NCBI RefSeq assembly: GCF_001894885.1
Contig: NZ_BCXB01000003.1
Coordinates: forward strand, 186,001 to 250,000
Length of the DNA stretch: 64,000 nucleotides
Reading direction: 5' to 3'
Source: Rhodococcus marinonascens NBRC 14363
GTDB taxonomy: Bacteria > Actinomycetota > Actinomycetes > Mycobacteriales > Mycobacteriaceae
Below, one piece after another: positions 27,191-35,199 of this stretch. The notes beneath the pieces were generated by a model. That model was not told the origin of the DNA and did not search any database. It saw nothing but the letters and a program-made list of their open reading frames with translations. Positions within the stretch are counted from its first letter, which is position 1. Every line of letters begins with the position of its first letter. Both the position numbers and the translations under genes were made by a program.

Positions 27191-28654
27191 ATGAAGAAAA
27201 CACATCGCACAGAAGAATCGCCGCTCCCCGACTCCGCTGAGTTCGCTGACTCCGCCTACGGCGACGCGCACCTTTCGGTCGGCGAAATGCAACTCGAGGA
27301 CCGCAGTGCGCTGCGCCGGGTTGCCGGGCTGTCCACCGAGCTCACCGACGTCACCGAGGTCGAATACCGACAGTTGCGCCTCGAACGCGTGGTGCTGGTC
27401 GGTGTCTGGACGCAGGGCACCGCGGCGCAGGCAGAATCCAGCATGGCCGAACTTGCTGCGCTGGCCGAGACCGCCGGGTCCGAGGTCCTCGAAGGTCTCG
27501 TGCAGCGGCGGGACAAACCTGACGCGGCCACCTACATCGGTTCCGGTAAAGCCGAGGAACTCCGCGAGGTCGTCCTGTCGACCGGCGCCGACACCGTGGT
27601 CTGCGATGGTGAACTCACACCCGCGCAGTTGACCGCCCTCGAGAGGGTCGTCAAGGTCAAGGTCATCGACCGGACCGCGCTGATCCTCGACATCTTCGCC
27701 CAGCACGCGACGTCCAGGGAGGGCAAGGCCCAGGTCGCGCTCGCTCAGATGGAGTACATGCTGCCGCGACTGCGCGGCTGGGGTGAGTCGATGTCCAGGC
27801 AGGCGGGCGGTCGCGCAGGTAGCAATGGTGGCGTGGGTCTGCGTGGTCCCGGTGAGACCAAGATCGAAACGGACCGGCGCCGTATTCGTGAGCGAATGGC
27901 GAAACTGCGCCGCGAGATCAAGGGCATGAAGGCCGCCCGCGACACCAAGCGCACCCGTCGACTCCGCAGCGAGGCACCATCCATCGCGATCGTCGGTTAT
28001 ACGAACGCCGGCAAGTCGAGCCTCCTCAACGCGTTGACCGGATCCGGCGTGCTGGTGCAGAATGCGCTATTCGCCACCCTCGATCCGACTACCCGCCGGG
28101 CCGCGCTGGACGACGGCCGCGAGTACATCCTCACCGACACCGTCGGTTTCGTGCGGCATCTGCCCACGCAACTGATCGAGGCATTCCGGTCGACGCTCGA
28201 AGAAGTCACTGACGCGGACCTGTTGCTTCACATCGTCGACGGTTCCGATCCTCTGCCCACGGATCAGATCAAGGCCGTGCACGAGGTGATCACCGAGGTG
28301 ATCAGGGAAAACGACGCGCCCGCGCCGCCCGAACTCATCGTGGTGAACAAGATCGATGCGGCCGACCCGATCACGTTGACCCAGTTGCGCGGACTGCTGC
28401 CCGGTGCGTCGTTCGTCTCCGCTCGGACCGGCGAAGGCATCGCCGAGTTGCGACAGCACCTGTCCGAAGTCCTGATCCGGCCGGAGATAGAGATCAATGT
28501 TTTGCTCCCGTACACGCGGGGAGACCTGATGGCACGGATTCATTCGGACGGCCAGATCCTCGACTCCTCGCACGGTGAGGACGGCACACGCGTTCATGCG
28601 CGGGTACCCGTGGCGTTGGCATCGGCGCTGGTTCAGTACGGCGGCAGTGCCTGA
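27191..28654 (+). CDS. hflX: Ribosome-associated GTPase HflX
   Basis: A GTPase that binds the 50S subunit and splits or rescues stalled ribosomes under stress. The 487-residue protein has an N-terminal HflX domain with DAATYIGSGKAEEL (about 112-125), the glycine-rich linker GLRGPGETKIETDRRRIRER (about 217-236), then the G domain with G1 GYTNAGKSS (about 270), G3 DTVGF and G4 NKID. ATG 27191 is used. The stop overlaps the following lipoprotein start. Confidence 0.96.
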   Translation: MKKTHRTEESPLPDSAEFADSAYGDAHLSVGEMQLEDRSALRRVAGLSTELTDVTEVEYRQLRLERVVLVGVWTQGTAAQAESSMAELAALAETAGSEVLEGLVQRRDKPDAATYIGSGKAEELREVVLSTGADTVVCDGELTPAQLTALERVVKVKVIDRTALILDIFAQHATSREGKAQVALAQMEYMLPRLRGWGESMSRQAGGRAGSNGGVGLRGPGETKIETDRRRIRERMAKLRREIKGMKAARDTKRTRRLRSEAPSIAIVGYTNAGKSSLLNALTGSGVLVQNALFATLDPTTRRAALDDGREYILTDTVGFVRHLPTQLIEAFRSTLEEVTDADLLLHIVDGSDPLPTDQIKAVHEVITEVIRENDAPAPPELIVVNKIDAADPITLTQLRGLLPGASFVSARTGEGIAELRQHLSEVLIRPEIEINVLLPYTRGDLMARIHSDGQILDSSHGEDGTRVHARVPVALASALVQYGGSA

Positions 28655-29783
28655 CTGCCCACGGTGGTCCGCCGCAGCCACGGTTGTCGTGCTCGCGGGC
28701 TGCGCACCACTCGCGACGGTCACTGTCGGGTCCGCGCAATCGGTCTTTCTTGACCGGGCTTTCGTCGACGCGTCGGAATTCACCCCGGATTGCACCCCCG
28801 ACGACTCCGGTGTCGGGGCACCGGAGGGGGCGTCTCTGGACGAATTGTCCGGGCTCGCCTCGACGGGAGGACTGCTCTACGCGGTCGGTGACAGCGGTTC
28901 CGATCGTGCCGTCGCCGTGATGGGCGCGGACTGCGTGGTGCATCGCTGGCTTCCCCTGCCCGTCGATCCCTACGATGTCGAGGACATGGCGGTCGGTCCG
29001 GACGGTCGCCTGTGGTTGGCCGACGTCGGGGACAACGGGCGTAGACGCGACACCGTGGCTCTGATTGCGATGGACCGGGACACCGGGGCGGGGGAGTTGC
29101 ACCGTCTGACATATCCGGACGGCCCGCATGACGCCGAGACGATCCTGATCCAACGTGACGGCACCCCGCTGATCGTCACGAAGGAGTTGTTCGGGGCGGG
29201 CAGTGTGTACCGGCCCGTCGGCGGTGCGGAAGTGGGCGGCCTCGCCACTCCCGGGCCCACCCCGCTCGAGAAGGTGGGCGTGCTGGACGTCTCGGAGGCG
29301 AGCGGCGCGGACGCCGAAGGGGGCGGCACCACCGCGCAGGCGCTGCACTCGACGATGTTCACCGGCGGAGCGGTGTCCGCCGACGGGACCGTTGCCGCCG
29401 TGCGCAATTATTCCGACGTGTTCCTCTTTTCTGCACCGGACGGTGACCTGCTCGCGGCCTTCGCATCGGGTCCCGCCGTGCGTGCGCGCGTGCCGCAGCA
29501 ACCCCAAGGAGAGGCGGTCGCGTTCACCGAGAACGGGGATTTGCTGATCGCCTCCGAAGCCCGTGGGGGACCGATTCCGCCGGTTCAGATGCTGCCCGGT
29601 GCGGTGTCGCTGGTGCAGGATCAGGCCCGCGCCCATACTGCTGCGGAGGAAGAATCGGCCGAGTCCGCCGGATCGCGGTGGGGGATCGGGATCGGCATCG
29701 GCATCGCCGCCGTTTCTGTGGTCGCGCTGACAACAGCCCTCGGCTACGTCGTCCGTCGCCGTGCCCGCTCAGAAATCCCCTAG
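28647..29783 (+). CDS. Predicted lipoprotein with C-terminal membrane anchor
   Basis: A protein of about 378 residues of unknown function. From GTG 28647 it has a signal peptide ending in the lipobox VLAGC (Cys near residue 19). A beta-rich, propeller-like ectodomain (repeated DG and GD turns, as in AVGPDGRLWLADVGDNG) follows, then a C-terminal helix of about 22 residues (GIGIGIAAVSVVALTTALGY) ending in RRRARS. Having both a lipid anchor and a membrane helix is unusual. GTG 28647 overlaps the hflX stop by eight bases; the frame is open upstream, but those residues would ruin the signal peptide. The 3' end overlaps the convergent cyclase gene by 15 bp. Confidence 0.7.
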   Translation: MPDCPRWSAAATVVVLAGCAPLATVTVGSAQSVFLDRAFVDASEFTPDCTPDDSGVGAPEGASLDELSGLASTGGLLYAVGDSGSDRAVAVMGADCVVHRWLPLPVDPYDVEDMAVGPDGRLWLADVGDNGRRRDTVALIAMDRDTGAGELHRLTYPDGPHDAETILIQRDGTPLIVTKELFGAGSVYRPVGGAEVGGLATPGPTPLEKVGVLDVSEASGADAEGGGTTAQALHSTMFTGGAVSADGTVAAVRNYSDVFLFSAPDGDLLAAFASGPAVRARVPQQPQGEAVAFTENGDLLIASEARGGPIPPVQMLPGAVSLVQDQARAHTAAEEESAESAGSRWGIGIGIGIAAVSVVALTTALGYVVRRRARSEIP

Positions 29784-30434
29784 GGCGACCGCACGCACAG
29801 GGGCACCGTCGAGGCCCACCAGGCGAATCGGGAATGCCGAGAAGAGGGGGTTTCGGGTCGTCACTGCGGCGAGGTTCGTCAGGTTCTCGAAGATCACGCC
29901 GCCGGCACCGAGGAAGATTTCGTGGAAGGGAAGGTTAGCGGCCTCAGTTTTGGCTTCGATGGGCGAGAAGTCCGGGCTCAGTAGATCGACACCGACCGTC
30001 CGAACCTGCTGGGAAACAAGGCAATCGGCAATCTTGGCATCAAGGAAGGGGTGTTCGAAGTACGTCGAGGTGTTGAAGTGCTCGGACCAGTCGGTCTGGA
30101 AGATCACGATCTCTCCCGGCGCGAGGCCCTCGAGTTGTGCGCTCACTTGATCGAACTCGATGCGCTGCTGCTTTTCGACGTCCTCGACCCGGACGATACG
30201 CGCCCTGCCGTGGAAGAAGGTCAAATCGACATCGTCGATCGCGGCGGCACCTTCGATGCTGTGCGACGGTGCGTCCACGTGGGTGCCGCTGTGAGTCCCC
30301 ATGTGCAGTGCCGACACCCGGAACCCATCGGCCGGCACCGTCGCCACCGTCTCGAAGGCAACGGTCGGATCTCCGGGGAAGACTGACATCCCCGGCGTCA
30401 GAGGTTGGCTGAGGTCGGTAATGCGAACAGGCAT
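29769..30434 (-). CDS. Cyclase family protein (kynurenine formamidase-like metal hydrolase)
   Basis: A 221-residue member of the cyclase/kynurenine formamidase family of metal-dependent hydrolases. The family motif HTHxDAPxH is present as HSGTHVDAPSH (about residues 50-60), preceded by the strand VSALHMGTHSG; the protein opens with RITDLSQPLTPGMSVFPGDP. The substrate cannot be read from sequence. ATG 30434 is used; further upstream the frame is low-complexity. Its leader carries a tandemly duplicated Shine-Dalgarno-like segment. Confidence 0.88.
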   Translation of the reverse strand: MPVRITDLSQPLTPGMSVFPGDPTVAFETVATVPADGFRVSALHMGTHSGTHVDAPSHSIEGAAAIDDVDLTFFHGRARIVRVEDVEKQQRIEFDQVSAQLEGLAPGEIVIFQTDWSEHFNTSTYFEHPFLDAKIADCLVSQQVRTVGVDLLSPDFSPIEAKTEAANLPFHEIFLGAGGVIFENLTNLAAVTTRNPLFSAFPIRLVGLDGAPVRAVALGDF

Positions 30435-30441
30435 AGTCGTT

Positions 30442-30481
30442 GCTCCTGTCAGTATGGACGAGCTCCTGTCAGTGCGGACGA
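30442..30481 (-). repeat. 20-bp tandem duplication in the cyclase gene leader
   Basis: Two 20-base copies (30442-30461 and 30462-30481), differing at two positions, each contain GACAGGAGC on the coding strand, so the presumed Shine-Dalgarno segment of the cyclase gene is duplicated. Confidence 0.8.
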
Positions 30482-30522
30482 TGCTCCGAGTTCCGTGGAA
30501 CTTCGGCGGCATCCCGGTAAGA

Positions 30523-30543
30523 ATCAGGTGACGCTCACCTGAT
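30523..30543 (-). terminator. Hairpin after the fru-pts operon
   Basis: ATCAGGTGA (30523-30531), three bases, and TCACCTGAT (30535-30543) form a perfect 9-bp stem. On the minus strand it is followed by TCTT and lies 50 bases after the last fru-pts gene. It could instead be an operator for the cyclase gene 90 bp further on. Confidence 0.6.
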
Positions 30544-30592
30544 CATTGTGCGTGTCCAAACGATCGAACACCTCCCGACCACTTGGTGATGC

Positions 30593-30883
30593 CTACTTGT
30601 GCTGCGGGACGTCGGCGAGACGTCTGCCCGGTGTGGAAGCCGAGAGTTGGTTGCGCCGCGGCAGTGCCCATGTCAGGTAGAGCACGAAGCTGACGGCGAA
30701 TGTCGGAATAGTGGCGCCGATCGGACTCGGATATACGAAAGTGAGAACGATCGAGGTGGATGCCCCGACCAACCAGGTGAACACGGCGAAAGTGTTGACA
30801 CCGCCCGAGTACCAGAACTTCCCCCCCACGATCGCGCAGAATGGCCCGGTCGTAGTTGGCCCTGTGGAGGAAGTAGTAGTCAT
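30593..30883 (-). pseudogene. Possible truncated NCS1-type permease tail coupled to ptsH
   Basis: A 96-residue reading frame whose central part (GGKFWYSGGVNTFAVFTWLV, then PIGATIPTFAVSFVLYLTW) resembles the last two membrane helices of NCS1 nucleobase/allantoin permeases, which are normally over 450 residues. The preceding 15 residues are Thr/Ser low-complexity. Its ATG overlaps the ptsH stop (ATGA, 30880-30883), so it could be translated as a small membrane protein. Either a decayed permease captured by the pts operon or an unrelated small protein; I favour a remnant, weakly. Confidence 0.45.
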
Positions 30884-31137
30884 GCGTCGAGGTCTGCTGC
30901 CACCAGTTGCGCGACCCTCTCGACGGTGTCGGCGTCCTCGCTGGTAACCGTGACATCGGTGCCTTGAGTGGCGCCGAGCGTCATGATGAGCAGGGCGGAC
31001 CCGGCGTCCACCGGTTCGCCGTCCGCCACGGCGAGCGTGACCGGCACTCCGGCGGTGGCGACCGCCTCGGCGATGACGGCGGCGGGGCGGGCGTGCAGGC
31101 CGATGGACGAACCGACGGCGACTGTGGTGCTGGGCAT
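30880..31137 (-). CDS. ptsH: Phosphocarrier protein HPr
   Basis: The 85-residue phosphocarrier of the sugar phosphotransferase system. The phosphorylated His15 lies in the canonical SSIGLHARPAA. A serine at residue 47 (GSALLIMTLGA) occupies roughly the place of the regulatory Ser46 of Firmicutes HPr, but the surrounding sequence differs. ATG 31137 follows a GAAAGGAG-like site. It is the last recognised gene of fruR-fruK-fruA-ptsH. Confidence 0.95.
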   Translation of the reverse strand: MPSTTVAVGSSIGLHARPAAVIAEAVATAGVPVTLAVADGEPVDAGSALLIMTLGATQGTDVTVTSEDADTVERVAQLVAADLDA

Positions 31138-31194
31138 GTACTTTCTCCTCTTTCAGGGTGGGGATATTCGGTCGAGCGGATGGATCGGCTTTTC

Positions 31195-33270
31195 TTACGC
31201 GGCGACCGCCGCGACGTCGGGGTCGAGTTCGGCGTCCGACGTGCCGGGCCTGATGAATTCCTTGGCACCGATGACGCACAGCGTCGCCACAACCGCGCCG
31301 ACCGCCAGTGACACGAGGAACCACAACAGATTCCCGACCGCGAAGAACACAAATATTCCGCCGTGCGGCGCGCTGAGGCTGACGTCGAACGCCATGATCA
31401 GGGCTCCGGTGACGGCACCGCCGGCCATCATCGAGGGAATGACGCGCAACGGATCGGCGGCGGCGAACGGAATGGCACCTTCCGAGATGAACGCCGAGCC
31501 CAGTAACCAGGCCGCCTTACCGTTCTCTCGTTCCGCCTCGCTGAACAGGCTGGGGCGCAGGAGGGTCGAGGCCAGTGCCATCGCCAGCGGTGGAACCATG
31601 CCGGCCGCCATCACGGCGGCCATGATGCGGAGCGTCGCGGGATCGTTGACATTCAGTCCGGCAACCGCGAACGCATACGCCGCCTTGTTCACCGGGCCTC
31701 CGAGATCGAAGCACATCATCAGTCCGAGGATGATGCCGAGGAAGACGGCGGAACTGCCCGACAGACCGTTGAGCCAGTCCGTCAGGCCCGAGGTGATCGC
31801 GGCGAGGGGACGACCGAGGACCAGGAACATCAGCGCGCCGACGATCAGGGTTGCCAACAACGGGATGACGACCACCGGCATCAGGCCGCGCAGCCACCGG
31901 GGAACCGCGATCCGGCTGATCCACAGTGCCACCACGCCGGCGATCAGGCCACCGACCAGACCTCCGATGAAGCCCGCGCCCACGAACACTGCCACGGCGC
32001 CCGCGGTGAATCCGGGTGCGAGACCGGGTCTGTCGGCGATCGCGAACGCGATGTAGCCGGCGAGAGCCGGAACCAGGAAGTCGAAGGCCAGTGACCCCAG
32101 TTGGAACAGCACCGCGCCCAGATATGTCGTCAGGCCACCGTCCGGCAGGTTGCCCAGGGAGTTGTTGAGGACGATGTCCGATGCGGGACCGTCGATCTCG
32201 TATCCGCCGAGCAGGAAGCCGAGTGCGATCAGAAGACCACCGGCGGCGACGAACGGAATCATGTAGCTGACACCGGTGAGCAGCACCTGCCGTAGGTGGG
32301 TGCCCCAGCCGATCGAACCGACCGGTTCTTCGGCGTCCGCGGCCCCGCTGCCTGTGCGCACGGTGGCGAGTGACTCGTTCGAGCCGGCGCGGAGGGCTTC
32401 GGCGATCATGGTGTCGGGTTCGTTGATCGCACGTTTCACGCCGGATGTGACCATCGGTTTGCCGGCGAAACGGTCCTTGCCCTTGACCCCGACGTCGGTG
32501 GCGAAGATGACGGCGGACGCCTCCGCGATCACCCTGGGCGCCAGCGGTGTGCTGCCGCTCGAACCCTGGGTCTCCACGTGGACGGTGATGCCCGCACGCT
32601 TGCCTGCGGCAACGAGTGAGTCGGCGGCCATGTAGGTGTGAGCGATGCCTGTGGGGCATGCCGTGACGGCAACGATGTGCCTCTGTGGCGTTTCGGTTTC
32701 GGCCTCCGGTTCGGTTTCGGCAGCGCCGGTTTCGGCGGCCCCGATCTCGGCAGTGACTGCCGCGGCCGACTGGGTCGATGGGGGTGCTGCGGGTGCGAGG
32801 ACGCCCTCGACCAGGGTGACGATGTCGGCCGGTGTGTTCGCCTCACGTAGTGCACCGACGAAGTCGGGGCGTACCAGCGCCCGTGCGAGTGAGGACAGCA
32901 ACTTCATGTGCTGGGCACCGGCACCCTCGGGTGCGGCGATGAGGAACACCAGGTCGGCGGGGCCGTCGGGTGCGCCGAAGTCGACCCTCGGGTCGAGTCG
33001 GGCGAATCCGAGGGAGGCAGCCCGGACGGTGGCTGCGCGGCAGTGAGGGATGGCAATTCCGCCGGGAAGACCTGTCGCCGACTGAGATTCGCGTTCCATC
33101 GCGGCTTCGCGGAGCGCACCCGCATCGGTGGCGCGTCCTGCGTCCGTCAGACGATTGGCGAGCGCGAAGATCACGTCGTCTCTGGAAGCCCCGAGGTCGG
33201 AATCCAGGGAGACCAGATCTTCGCTGATGATCGGTGAACCCGCTTCGCGGTCGGGTGGCGAGTCAGACAT
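31195..33270 (-). CDS. fruA: PTS fructose transporter subunit IIABC
   Basis: A 691-residue fused fructose permease: EIIA with phospho-His76 in IPHCR (residues 1-155), an Ala/Glu-rich linker, EIIB with Cys205 in TACPTGIAHTYMA (about 197-295), and a membrane EIIC of about eight helices (about 320-680). It imports fructose as fructose-1-phosphate for FruK. The end of fruK overlaps its start by eight bases. This A-B-C order in one chain is typical of actinobacteria. Confidence 0.96.
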   Translation of the reverse strand: MSDSPPDREAGSPIISEDLVSLDSDLGASRDDVIFALANRLTDAGRATDAGALREAAMERESQSATGLPGGIAIPHCRAATVRAASLGFARLDPRVDFGAPDGPADLVFLIAAPEGAGAQHMKLLSSLARALVRPDFVGALREANTPADIVTLVEGVLAPAAPPSTQSAAAVTAEIGAAETGAAETEPEAETETPQRHIVAVTACPTGIAHTYMAADSLVAAGKRAGITVHVETQGSSGSTPLAPRVIAEASAVIFATDVGVKGKDRFAGKPMVTSGVKRAINEPDTMIAEALRAGSNESLATVRTGSGAADAEEPVGSIGWGTHLRQVLLTGVSYMIPFVAAGGLLIALGFLLGGYEIDGPASDIVLNNSLGNLPDGGLTTYLGAVLFQLGSLAFDFLVPALAGYIAFAIADRPGLAPGFTAGAVAVFVGAGFIGGLVGGLIAGVVALWISRIAVPRWLRGLMPVVVIPLLATLIVGALMFLVLGRPLAAITSGLTDWLNGLSGSSAVFLGIILGLMMCFDLGGPVNKAAYAFAVAGLNVNDPATLRIMAAVMAAGMVPPLAMALASTLLRPSLFSEAERENGKAAWLLGSAFISEGAIPFAAADPLRVIPSMMAGGAVTGALIMAFDVSLSAPHGGIFVFFAVGNLLWFLVSLAVGAVVATLCVIGAKEFIRPGTSDAELDPDVAAVAA

Positions 33271-34267
33271 GGCGGTTCCTTCTGCTTTGGGCCGGATCAG
33301 GGGCTGGGGAGTTGAGAACTGTGACGGTGACGGCGCCGATGTCGACGTGTTCGGGAGTCGGCAATGCGGTGCCGGGGAGGGCCGCTGCCGCGCTGCCGTA
33401 GGCGACGGCGGAACGGAGACAGTCAGCGGGCGGTGCGCCGCCTATGTGTGCTGCCAGATATCCCGCCAGGGACGAGTCGCCCGCGCCCACGGTGCTGCGG
33501 GCAACGATCGGCGGTGGGGTCGCCCACCAGGCGCCGGCGTCCGTTACGAGAACGGCACCGGCGGCGCCGAGAGTGGCGAGGACCGCTCCGACTCCGCTGT
33601 CCACGAGTTGCCGGGCTGCGTGCGCGGTGACCGTCGGATCTCCGCGTAGCGCAGACTCTTCGAGTAGCGCGTCGTCGGCGCCAGTCAACTGAGCGAGTTC
33701 CTCGCTGTTGGGTTTGACGAGGTCGGGGCCGGCGGCGGGAAATCGTCTCGCTAGGGCGAGGAGTGGGGCGTCAGACGTGTCGATGGCGACTCGGCACGCG
33801 GACGGGCGCAACGCCTCCACGAGTGTCGCGTACCAGTCGGTGGGAATGCCCGGGGGGAGCGAACCGGACAGCACGACCCATTCCGCGTGGGACCCGCGTT
33901 CAATGATCTCGGTCTGTAGGTCCGCGAGGGATTGCTCGGACATCGTGACGCCCGGTTCGTTGATCTTGGTGGTGGTGCCGTCGGGTTCGGTGATCGTGAT
34001 GTTCGTGCGGGCCGCGCCGGGCATCGCCACGCCGATGTGCTCGACTCTGCGCTCGGACAGGGCGGCCAGCAGCGGATCCCCGTCGTTGCCAGGCAGGACC
34101 GCCAGCGTGGCGACACCGGCCGACGTGAGTGCCCGCGCAACATTGACGCCTTTGCCGCCGGGATCGATGTGGGCTGCGGTTGCGCGCAGCACTCTTCCCC
34201 GTTCGAGGCGTCCCAGAAGGTCGACCGTGCGGTCGATGCTCGGATTGGCGGTCAACGTCACGATCAT
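33263..34267 (-). CDS. fruK: 1-phosphofructokinase
   Basis: A 334-residue PfkB-family sugar kinase that phosphorylates fructose-1-phosphate to fructose-1,6-bisphosphate. The N-terminal TLTANPSIDRTV and HIDPGGKGVNVARAL motifs and the C-terminal GAGDSSLAGYLAAHIGG with the catalytic Asp are those of FruK. It overlaps fruR by four bases upstream and fruA by eight downstream, so all three are translationally coupled. Confidence 0.95.
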   Translation of the reverse strand: MIVTLTANPSIDRTVDLLGRLERGRVLRATAAHIDPGGKGVNVARALTSAGVATLAVLPGNDGDPLLAALSERRVEHIGVAMPGAARTNITITEPDGTTTKINEPGVTMSEQSLADLQTEIIERGSHAEWVVLSGSLPPGIPTDWYATLVEALRPSACRVAIDTSDAPLLALARRFPAAGPDLVKPNSEELAQLTGADDALLEESALRGDPTVTAHAARQLVDSGVGAVLATLGAAGAVLVTDAGAWWATPPPIVARSTVGAGDSSLAGYLAAHIGGAPPADCLRSAVAYGSAAAALPGTALPTPEHVDIGAVTVTVLNSPAPDPAQSRRNRHV

Positions 34268-35031
34268 GCGATCACCACCTCGATTCCCTGGTCGCGGAAC
34301 TTGGCCCGGTCCGTCGAACTGATCTCGTCGTCGGTCACGAGAATGTCGACACTGTGGACGGGCGCAAAGCTCACGAGGTGTTCGCGGCCCACCTTCGACG
34401 AGTCGGCGACGACCACCACGCAGTTGGCGCAGCAGACCATCGCGCGCTTTACCGCCGCCTCGTCAGTGTCCGGAGTGGACAGACCGTGTTCGACGCTGAG
34501 CGCGTTGGTGCCGATGAACGCGACGTCGACGCGGAGGACGTCGAGGACACGCAGGGCCTCCTCCCCGACAGTGGCCTGCGTGATTCCGCGGACGCGGCCG
34601 CCCAGCATGTGGAGTCTGACCGAGTTGATCCCGGCGAGGCGGGCCGCGATCGGAACGGAGTTGGTGATCACCGAGAGGTCGAGATCGGAGGGGAGTTCGG
34701 GGATGATGCGTCCCGTAGTGGTTCCCGCGTCGAACAGGACACTGCCTCCGGTTGGCGGGAGGTAGGAGCCCGCCTGCTTGGCAATCCGGTCCTTGTGCTC
34801 GGCGCGAGTGTGGTCGCGCTCCGCCAACCCCGGTTCCGTGACGGTGAGTGACGTGGCCGGCACGGCGCCGCCGTGTACTCGGCGGACGTGCCCGAGACGC
34901 TCGAGCAGAGCGAGGTCGCGGCGCACGGTTTCGGTGGTGACGCCGAATGTGGCGGACAAATCCGCAACCGACATACGCCCCCGCTGGGAGATCAGTGTGG
35001 CGACCGCTTGTCGGCGTTCTTCCGGATACAC
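34264..35031 (-). CDS. fruR: DeoR family regulator of the fructose PTS
   Basis: A 255-residue DeoR-type repressor: HTH at residues 1-60 (ERRQAVATLISQRGRMSV and the recognition stretch FGVTTETVRRDLALLE) and a sugar-phosphate-binding DeoRC domain with LFDAGTTTGRI and GTNALSVEHGLSTPD. Fructose-1-phosphate is the likely inducer. It is first in the fru operon and divergent from ptsI, across a 168-bp region that holds a palindrome over the ptsI -35 box. Confidence 0.92.
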   Translation of the reverse strand: MYPEERRQAVATLISQRGRMSVADLSATFGVTTETVRRDLALLERLGHVRRVHGGAVPATSLTVTEPGLAERDHTRAEHKDRIAKQAGSYLPPTGGSVLFDAGTTTGRIIPELPSDLDLSVITNSVPIAARLAGINSVRLHMLGGRVRGITQATVGEEALRVLDVLRVDVAFIGTNALSVEHGLSTPDTDEAAVKRAMVCCANCVVVVADSSKVGREHLVSFAPVHSVDILVTDDEISSTDRAKFRDQGIEVVIA

Positions 35032-35133
35032 CGCTTCCTGTCCTCTTCTCGTCGATCAACGTTTTGGTGATGGCAGGGCTGAGGCCTACCCACCACATGG
35101 ATGTTGTGTCATGTTGGTTTACGCCCGAAGATG

Positions 35134-35161
35134 TTGACATGTCAAGAGTGCTGAGTAATCT
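35134..35161 (+). promoter_or_regulatory. ptsI promoter with overlapping palindromic operator
   Basis: TTGACA (35134-35139), a 16-bp spacer and TAATCT (35156-35161) form a good vegetative promoter. The -35 hexamer is the left half of a perfect palindrome TTGACATGTCAA (35134-35145), and ATGTTG recurs at 35101, 35111 and 35131. FruR binding here would block ptsI and could also reach the divergent fru promoter. Confidence 0.6.
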
Positions 35162-35199
35162 CCGGCACGTAGACAGAAGCGAGCCTGCCAGGAGGACCG

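Noticed and set aside
30880-31324. Upstream extension of the permease-tail frame across ptsH
   Set aside because: That part is an off-frame shadow of ptsH and the end of fruA, without any permease-like sequence; only the part after 30883 is membrane-like.
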